From Sclerotiophoma versabilis (taxonomy: Eukaryota; Ascomycota; Dothideomycetes; Pleosporales; Didymellaceae): 64,000 nt of DNA. The notes under the pieces are model-generated. The model made no database searches. It saw nothing but the letters and a program-made list of their open reading frames with translations, and was not told where the DNA came from. Numbering within the stretch: the stretch's first letter is position 1; each line of letters begins with the position of its first letter. The stretch lies in NCBI GenBank assembly GCA_012274445.1, contig JAAROD010000011.1:434001-498000 (forward strand), written 5' to 3'. The translations under genes and the position numbers were made by a program. This document shows positions 57,586-64,000 of the stretch, one piece after another.

Positions 57586-58357
57586 GGCGACGGCGGTGCT
57601 CTTCCGCGGCGGGGGCCGTGGTCGCAGTGAAGTGGATGGCTACAGAACAGGGACGTGGTCGCAGTGAAGGGAATGGCTATCGAACAGGGCGGAAGAACAG
57701 TCTGGGTGCGGTCAGCTCATGCTCCCGCAGAATCGTCGCCCACAATCAAAGCTCACATCAGACCAAGGTAGCTGCGCCCGCGTTGCACAAAGCCGCATGC
57801 GCCGGTCGCAAGAGCGATGACAGACCGGTGCCGAAAGACAATGGGGTATCTTGAAGAGGAGAAGCGAAAGAACAGTGTCTGCCGCCAGCTGCAGCGAGTG
57901 GTAATGGTCAGGAATCAGTCCAGGTGATGTGCGCATTCGACGAGGATATGGACAGCTGGTGTCTTGGTCTCCGGCAATCACTCGTGGTCCAAGCGCAAGC
58001 TCGTTGCATCTTGCAATGGCCCGCGGGCATGGAATGTTTCAAGCGTCGCAGGGCCGACATGGTGTTTGACAAAGGATGGTGAGGATGCGGCGTGTCTCGC
58101 AATGCTGGGCGGGCTCTGCGTAACAAGCACCGAATACACCGAGAGAGCGCGCAAGCAAGCAAGCATGCAAGGGCAATGGTCGAGCATGGCTTCGTCGCAG
58201 AGCTTGCTGCTCTCCAGCCAATCGGCGAATCGGCGGCAAACCTTCGACGCCTGTCAACTGCATCACCATCCTGACGCCTCCATCGCCCACGACGTCCTCG
58301 CCCGCCACAACCCCCCACCCCTCGCCCTCGCCCTCGCCCACCTCACGCACATCCGCA
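57586..58357. other. Divergent promoter region between the L-type lectin and prohibitin
   Basis: About 770 bases. Just before the prohibitin start lies a C-rich leader with three CTCGCC units (about 58321-58338). No gene recognised; ORFs here are antisense or non-ATG. Confidence 0.45.
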
Positions 58358-59341
58358 ATGGCCGCACCCGACCCAAAGGAAGCATGGCAGCGCATCCAGA
58401 ATGAGCTCACCCGCCGCACCTCGCGCTTCGGCGGCTCCGGCGGCGGCGCCCCCAAAGGCACAGCAGGCGGCATCGCAGGACTCGTGCTGCTCGGCGGCGG
58501 CCTCTGGCTGGCCAACAACGCCCTCTTCAACGTCGACGGAGGACACCGCGCCATCAAGTACACCCGTCTCGGCGGCGTCAAGAAGGAAATCTACAACGAA
58601 GGCACCCATCTCAACATCCCGTGGTTCGAGACGCCCATCACCTACGACGTGCGCGCAAAGCCGAGGAACGTGGCGAGCTTGACGGGCACCAAGGATCTGC
58701 AGATGGTCAACATTACCTGCAGAGTGCTTAGCAGGCCACGGGTCGAGGCCCTGCCGCAGATCTACAGGACCCTGGGCACAGACTACGACGAGAGGGTGCT
58801 GCCGTCGATTGTCAACGAGGTGCTGAAGAGCGTCGTCGCCCAGTTCAACGCCTCGCAGCTCATCACCCAGCGTGAGAACGTGTCGAGGCTGGTTCGCGAC
58901 AACCTTGTCCGGAGAGCGGCGAGGTTCAACATCATGCTCGACGACGTCTCCCTCACAGTACGCTCTCTCCATTCCACATCTTCAGAACTCCACTAACTCG
59001 CCCACCAGCACCTAGCATTCTCCCCCGAATTCACCGCCGCCGTCGAAGCCAAGCAGGTCGCCCAGCAAGAAGCCCAGCGCGCTGCTTTTGTCGTCGACAA
59101 AGCCCGCCAAGAGAAGCAGGCCACCGTCGTCCGCGCCCAGGGTGAGGCCCGTTCCGCCGAGCTGATTGGTGACGCCATCAAGAAGAGCAGGACATACGTC
59201 GACCTGAGGGAATTTGAGAACGCGAGGAACATTGCACAGATCCTGCAACAGTCGGCAAACAAGGTTTACCTGGACTCGAACGGTCTGGGGCTCGATGTCA
59301 GCCAGACAACGAGCGACAAGGAGAAGAGGGCGAGGCAGTAA
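58358..59341 (+). CDS. phb2: Prohibitin 2
   Basis: Inner-mitochondrial-membrane ring protein that works with Phb1 as a chaperone/scaffold for m-AAA protease and cristae. Exons 58358-58957 and 59009-59341, 51-nt intron; 311 codons (310 aa), the expected size. The N-terminus has a Gly-rich stretch and a membrane helix (GIAGLVLLGGGLWLANNALF). The SPFH domain follows (GHRAIKYTRLGGV, GTHLNIPWFETPITYDVRAK, LQMVNITCRVLSRP, LPSIVNEVLKSVVAQFNASQ). A C-terminal coiled coil begins after the intron (SPEFTAAVEAKQVAQQEAQR). The tail GLGLDV is usual for Phb2. Splicing joins VSLT to HLAFSPEF, a conserved junction. Confidence 0.97.
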
Positions 59342-59646
59342 GTGAGGACTGAAGGCCGGAGACGCTTGTTGTACTGTGTATAATTACGACGGGGAAGCAG
59401 AGCGAGGAAGAGCAAAAAGACGCGCATCAAGCAAGCGGGAGTACGTAGCTTTCCACTCATGTCTAACTACCAATTTCTGGACTCAAATTTGGTTCCCGCG
59501 CCAATCTGTCACTTTGACATTCAAATCTCCGTCAAGCAACTAAATTGCTACTTTTTCCACAATTTCGGCTATAGCCTCACGCTTTACGTGCAGTGTGGAG
59601 CGAGGTCGTTTAACCCTCATAGTCTATTCTTCAAAGGTCGCCTTAG
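59342..59646. other. Convergent intergenic region
   Basis: About 300 bases between converging stops of phb2 and the Ser-rich gene. No element seen. Confidence 0.4.
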
Positions 59647-61637
59647 CTACCAGCCCAACACCTCCCTACCATCATCTTCCATGGAGCCCTGCTTCTCCTC
59701 CAACATGTCCTCCATCACCGGCCTGAATCGACTTATAGCCTCGCTATCCAACCCGCGAGCCTCGTTCATGATACATTTCTTCCGGCGATCCCTCCTTACT
59801 GGCTTTATGACTGCACCCTTGGTGCCACTGCTACTCGAGTCATCAGACGGATTATGCTGTTTCGCTATGGCCCTCCTCAATCTATGATCCAGCACCAAGC
59901 CCGGCCCCTTGTCGTCCTTATACAAGCCACCGTCTTCACGCATGAGCCAGTCGTGGATGCGCTTGTCAGGCGGTAGATATGCCTTCAGGCTCGTACTGTT
60001 GCCGTGACCTTTTCTAGTCTCTTGGCTGTCGCGTTGCGGAGGCGAAGCGTGTTCTTGCGAGTTGTGGCCCGTCTCTGTGCCGTATTCTTTATTGTTTTGG
60101 CGGTCTGCCGCAGTTTGACCATTGTCGTCAAACTCTAGTTGGGGCACGCCTTCTCTAGTCTGCGATGCGCTGAAGGTTGATGGGTTCTCCGTCCATGAAG
60201 GCATCCGACGGACGCTAATGTGACTCGTCAAGGGCCGTCTGTCCACCCGTGTCTCAATCAGGTATTCGTGTGCAGTAATCCTGTCGCCTCTTTCAAGGCT
60301 CTTCATCAACAACAGGCTATTAGCGCTGCTGCTGACGTTGGGCGCGGTTGATATGCGATCGATGTCTGGAACCTCGAAATTGTACCTGAACCTGCTACCA
60401 ATGGGAAGGTCTGAGTTTGTACGGCGGATTGATTTGGAGCCTCCACCTGAGGTGGAATACTCGGAATTTACTGTCTCTCTTATGCGTAAATTCGATTGAG
60501 TATGACGAAGGCGCATCACAGAAGGTATGCGCTGTACCGCGTCCATAGTGACTTTCTGGAACGGCTTTTTGCGTGGACGTTCATATGAAGAGTCATCTTC
60601 TCCCTCCTTCATGCAGAACAGTGTCCTCGAGAACAAGGCGCTGTGCTTGTGGTGTGGATTTTGCGGCGTCGATAGCCGGCATGTGAGCCTTGTGAGGACA
60701 CTGGTCGCAGAAGATGGTCTAGACGACGAGCTGCGCCTCCGTTGGTATGTGTCGTTCGTACCATCTGTCCAGTCTGTTCCTGTGAAGCTAGGGACAAACT
60801 CGCTGCTACGTTTTGCAAGGCTCCGTCTCTGACTGACCGACTTCGCTAGGCTTTCTTCCGGATCTGGTCCTGCATAGAGTCCTGGCCATGCAGAGGTCTC
60901 TGATGGCGCACGAGCGTGGTGTCCTGCGGCTGGAGAAAGGCGAAATGAGGAGTGCGCTCGCAGTGCGGTCATGAGCTTTCTGCCGGGCCTCTGCTGGAAC
61001 AAGGGTAGATCATTGGCGCTCGAGGCAGGGATAAAGGTATAACAGGACGCTAACAGCTGCAGTGCAATGGCCTGAACAAGCGCATCAAAAGCCGCGGGAC
61101 TGTTGGGCGTGTACGCCAGAGAAGAGTCTGAGTCCTTGAGTCGCGCCAGGAGTTGGCTGGTTGTTGGGGGGAGCTGACCGTCCTGTCAACTTTTGTACGT
61201 TGTGGTACACGTATAGGTAGATTTACCTTCCCGACACGTTTTCTCCCTGACACCCAGAACTCATCATGATCATTTAGCTCTAGCCAAGCCGTCACCTCCT
61301 TCATGACCACGGTTTCCGCTTTGGTATGCCCAGTACCATCACCCCCATCAATTGGATCATCCATCAGCCGTGAGTAGCTGTCCGCCTCGTTGCACTTGCC
61401 GAAGAGCGAATGCAGGTACGGAGATTGAGGTTCAGCATCACACGGCTGATCAGGAAGGACGCTGACATTGAGTCTGTCAAGTCGATTGTGGCGAGAGTAG
61501 CGTGAGGACGGTGTCATCGTTGGTGTGGTTAGGACTGCATCGGGAATAGTCACAGGTGACTGAGGTAATAATGTAGGTAGCGTAGGTATAGGAGGAAGGT
61601 TCGGGGTACTCAAGTGAGCTTTCTCTTGTAGGCCCAA
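59647..61637 (-). CDS. Unrecognised Ser/Arg-rich fungal protein, 5' end unsettled
   Basis: Two exons are clear: an open frame ending at 61227 (GRKRVGK) and 61182-59647 (512 codons), joined over a 44-nt GT-AG intron so that DGQLPPTTSQLLARLKDSDS continues the frame. The 5' part is open to about 61637 and beyond without an in-frame ATG, so a further 5' exon or splice is needed; ATGs at 61669 and 61797 lie in another frame. The protein is long, charged, Ser/Pro-rich and mostly disordered, with one more ordered part (SPAAFDALVQAIALQLLASC) and a conserved-looking end (YLPPDKRIHDWLMREDGG, then GLVLDHRLRRAIAKQ). I do not recognise a domain. Possibly regulatory or cytoskeletal; function unknown. Confidence 0.65.
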
Positions 61638-61834
61638 TTTCGGGTTGTGTGGAGGTCCAAGATGTCGACATTGTTGTTTGTAAGACTTGATGTAAACAAA
61701 GGTTAGGCTGAGTTGGAAGTCGCAGGTCGATGTTGCTAATCCCCTTCCTTTTTGGCAACCACATCCCGGTCCACGCGCTTTTCTTCACCAACTTCATGAA
61801 CCCCTCATTTTTTTCACATCCGCTCTTGCAGTCA

Positions 61835-62608
61835 TCAGATGCCTCCCATATCCACATCTCCAGATTCTTGCGTAGTTGGTTGTGGAGCATCTGTCGTAGC
61901 TCCTGCCGCCTCGGATACCAGATGTGAGCCAGTGCCTGACCTGGAGATAACAAGACGCGTCGAATCACCTCTCTTTGCCTTTGCTGCATTCAATCTCGCG
62001 AGGAAGCTAGCCGGAGGCGGTTCTGATACTCCAGGAGGTTCTTGTGCGTCCCCAGTCGTCACTTCATGTTGCGCCACATTTGCGTTGTGGGCAGTCGCTC
62101 TATCCGCCTCACCAACCCCGTCAAAGAGCTCGTCTCGGGGCCGCAGACGTCCAACTCTTGCAATTAACTTCGCAGAGCTCATAGCTAGCAGATCTACGTT
62201 TGGCAACGAACGGAGTGGCTTCTGCTCAGAATTTGCATCCGGATCTGACTTCGCGAAGAACATGTCCGTTCCTATCGTTGAAGCCCACTGAAGACTCAGT
62301 AACTGGCCATTGTACATGACAAGTGGGTTCTCGGTGTGAAGGCCGATGATCTGAGCTTCGCCCAAGGTTGCTGGCTCGTGACTGTTGTCATTCTCGACCG
62401 CTGGGATATCCTGTTGTTGGCCGCGCTGCGCGTTGAGCGCGCGCAATCTGCTTTTTAATAGTGTGGGATGACCTGCACGGCGTTCGCCGTCGACATGCTT
62501 CTGACCTTTGGGGACATTCGACAAATCGATAGGAATGTAGAAGTCCTCCGTCTCGACATCGTCGTACTCGTATTCATACTCCCACTCGTCGTCAGCGGGA
62601 TAAGTCAT
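61835..62608 (-). CDS. TFIIIC subunit 6 family protein (tau55-related)
   Basis: Small subunit of the RNA polymerase III factor TFIIIC, which binds tRNA gene A and B boxes. Intronless, 257 aa from ATG 62608. The N-terminal segment EWEYEYEYDDVETEDFYIPI, then IIGLHTENPLVMYNGQLLSL and WASTIGTDMFFAKSD, match the beta-barrel core of the family (the tau55/GTF3C6 triple-barrel partner). The rest is disordered and acidic or Ser-rich. A tRNA gene lies 250 bases upstream on the other strand, a neighbourhood with no necessary meaning. The stop is about 200 bases from the open start of the next minus-strand gene. Confidence 0.87.
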   Translation of the reverse strand: MTYPADDEWEYEYEYDDVETEDFYIPIDLSNVPKGQKHVDGERRAGHPTLLKSRLRALNAQRGQQQDIPAVENDNSHEPATLGEAQIIGLHTENPLVMYNGQLLSLQWASTIGTDMFFAKSDPDANSEQKPLRSLPNVDLLAMSSAKLIARVGRLRPRDELFDGVGEADRATAHNANVAQHEVTTGDAQEPPGVSEPPPASFLARLNAAKAKRGDSTRLVISRSGTGSHLVSEAAGATTDAPQPTTQESGDVDMGGI

Positions 62609-62857
62609 CGTGTAGGTGGTTGAAGATGGTGAGGTGAGTGGCGTGTGATTGGAGACTGACTCGGCAAGCGGAGAACGAGCGCAAAGTGTCGGACGCCAAG
62701 CCTACCCGATATCTGACACTTTGCATCTTGGATTTCCTTAAATGATTAATATGCACAACGGACGAGTAAGATGCTTCGTAGTGCATGAGTTTATATTTTA
62801 TTAAATCTTCCGATTTCCTTATCAAGTCAACCGCAAGCGCGATACTATATCGCATAA

Positions 62858-62945
62858 CTCCGCTTGGTGTAGTTGGTTTATCACGTTCGACTGTAATAGC
62901 TTGATTGTTATCGAAAGGTCCCTAGTTCGATTCTGGGAGCGGAGA
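62858..62945 (+). tRNA. tRNA-Tyr(GTA) with a short intron
   Basis: The cloverleaf is visible: acceptor CTCCGCT/AGCGGAG (62858-62864 with 62938-62944), discriminator A at 62945, D arm GTGTAGTTGGTTTATCAC, anticodon stem TTCGA/TCGAA (62886-62890 with 62911-62915), anticodon GTA at 62893-62895, variable loop AGGTC, and a T arm with TTCGATT loop (62921-62937). About 13 bases between the anticodon and the 3' stem are the intron expected in eukaryotic tRNA-Tyr. A T6 tract follows at once. Confidence 0.93.
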
Positions 62946-62947
62946 TA

Positions 62948-62953
62948 TTTTTT
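62948..62953 (+). terminator. RNA polymerase III terminator (T6)
   Basis: A run of six T starts three bases after the mature tRNA-Tyr end, the standard Pol III stop. Confidence 0.85.
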
Positions 62954-63039
62954 GCGATCACGTCATGACCGTAATGGCCGATTAGCATGTTTTTGTTGGT
63001 AGGAATACGGGGTGTAAGCGACCCCAGCTGTGCTTGATT

Positions 63040-63097
63040 CACCGCTTTCGACCGTAATATTCATCGTTGCCGGAAGGTCCCTATTAATGTGGGAGGA
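63040..63097 (+). pseudogene. Decayed partial copy of tRNA-Tyr
   Basis: TTCGACCGTAAT (63047-63058) and GGAAGGTCCCTA (63072-63083) match the anticodon arm and variable/T-stem of the tRNA at 62858 almost base for base with the same spacing, and TGGGAGG follows. The acceptor stem, D arm and TTCGA loop are not intact. The changes seen are largely transitions. I read it as a relic of a tandem copy. Confidence 0.5.
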
Positions 63098-63699
63098 GGC
63101 ACAGCCAATGATTGAATCCGGATTAACACCTTCGTTCTCGTTGTAGGTGATGGGAAAGTAATGGCTTACTCTACATGTGCGTCTCACACTCACGCATTGA
63201 GGTCTTAAATTAGATTGATGAGTGAGGGGAGGTACATCAGTTGCATTTTCCACGAAGCCACTCACATGATAGACATCAGTATACTGACTTACAAATCGTC
63301 GAGCTCTGTGATCCGCAGTTCTGCGGGATGCGTCATTGTGAAGCGATTGAAACTGAACTACATCGCAGTTGGCCACGATCTGTTCTTAGGTGTAGAACAA
63401 CTCCGGACATTGTGGGTCACGTTCGTCAAGTGAATCGATGTAACTTGTCGTTAATTGATTGCAGTGGAGCGGTATTAAGTGAAATTTGAGCGAGCGCCAC
63501 TCGCCTCACATCCGCGAAAGTGGCATCCCAAGTATCAGTGACTAATCAAGCACTTGCGAGCCCAGGTAGGGACAAGAAGATGAAGAACCTTGCAACAAAT
63601 CCCATTCCAACACTCGATACGAGAGCGACACTGTGCAGATATGACGACCAGATCCAAAACGCTATGCCATATATTTGGCGACAAGCATAGAAAGAGCGC

Positions 63700-64000
63700 T
63701 CATAGCTTTGCCACAGATTTCACAACAGTGCTCCCCTTCCGCGGTTCTGCAACTTCGAGTGAACGTTTAGGATCCCACCCAGCAATCAAGTCTTCTACCA
63801 CATTGGTTTCGTCCTGGCCCCAGACGAGACCGCCGTGTGGTTCTAGTAGGTTATTCTCGCCCTGTCGAGATATACGGTATGTAGGGACGCCGCAGATACC
63901 AGTTTCTTTTGCCGCCGCGGTATTCTCACGTAGCTTGGCCTTGATAAGAGGAGTGTTCGCCCTCGCAAGCAGGTCGGCTCCATTGTAGCCGGCTTTGTCA
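63700..64000 (-). CDS. DsbA-like/2-hydroxychromene-2-carboxylate isomerase family protein, 3' part
   Basis: The minus-strand frame is open from the window edge to a TGA at 63702-63700, so only the last ~99 residues are seen. They match the C-terminal half of the kappa-class GST/HCCA isomerase (DsbA-fold) family: GYNGADLLARANTPLIKAKL, NTAAAKETGICGVPTY (the cis-Pro loop GVP-T), GGLVWGQDE and VVEDLIAGWDP. Members are glutathione-dependent isomerases or oxidoreductases. The N-terminal thioredoxin-like half and its active-site serine or cysteine lie outside the window. The extra ~15 residues after the domain are ordinary. Confidence 0.8.
   Translation of the reverse strand, partial: DKAGYNGADLLARANTPLIKAKLRENTAAAKETGICGVPTYRISRQGENNLLEPHGGLVWGQDETNVVEDLIAGWDPKRSLEVAEPRKGSTVVKSVAKL

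Larger units (their letters stand above)
62946..63699. other. Intergenic region after the tRNA
   Basis: About 750 bases holding the tRNA-Tyr terminator and relic and otherwise no recognisable feature. Confidence 0.45.

Noticed and set aside
56893..57630. 245-codon plus-strand ORF
   Set aside because: Antisense shadow of the L-type lectin gene.

Overview
The window is nuclear DNA of a filamentous ascomycete. Short GT-AG introns (about 44-60 nt, branch sites like CTAAC or CTGAC) interrupt most genes. An APSES regulator of the StuA type, CFEM-type cysteine-rich proteins and a coactosin all point to Pezizomycotina. Dothideomycetes is my best guess from the overall look of the proteins, but I cannot prove it. 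CDS spans below run from start to stop with introns included; the inferred exons are given in the evidence.

Layout. 0-14 kb is mostly core genes: the 3' part of REV1 (+), a Yippee zinc protein (-), an NDR-type AGC kinase with an in-frame stop (+), fimbrin (-) and stuA (-). 14-23 kb is almost gene-free: a 7.8 kb stretch upstream of stuA, then a decayed F-box-like relic. 23.5-34 kb holds coactosin (+), a possible membrane protein (-), an Hst2-type sirtuin (-), an SR-type splicing factor (+) and a small Cys-tail protein (+). 35-40.2 kb is a tandem array of four CFEM-like genes (+): one small secreted protein and three with a Ser/Thr stalk, a membrane segment and a short cytoplasmic tail. 41-42.4 kb is an auxin-efflux-carrier-type transporter (+).

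42.8-55 kb is the most unusual part. It has a helical protein with a long Gly/Ala-rich hydrophobic stretch (-), a coiled-coil protein with a beta-trefoil lectin-like end and an in-frame stop (-), a 943-residue MACPF-like protein that continues through a coiled coil into two jacalin-like lectin domains (-), a short MACPF-like protein (+), a second long MACPF-like protein without the lectin end (+), and an orphan 259-residue protein (+). All three MACPF-like proteins carry a [YF]-G-D-x-[FY]-x6-G-[GA] motif with the spacing of the MACPF signature. I read this as a pore-forming/lectin gene cluster, possibly for defence, competition or self/non-self reactions. The function is inference.

56-64 kb returns to core genes: an ER-Golgi L-type lectin (-), prohibitin 2 (+), an unidentified Ser-rich protein (-), a TFIIIC small subunit (-), an intron-containing tRNA-Tyr with a decayed partial copy beside it, and the 3' end of a DsbA/kappa-GST-like isomerase (-). 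No rRNA, CRISPR array or intact transposon was seen.
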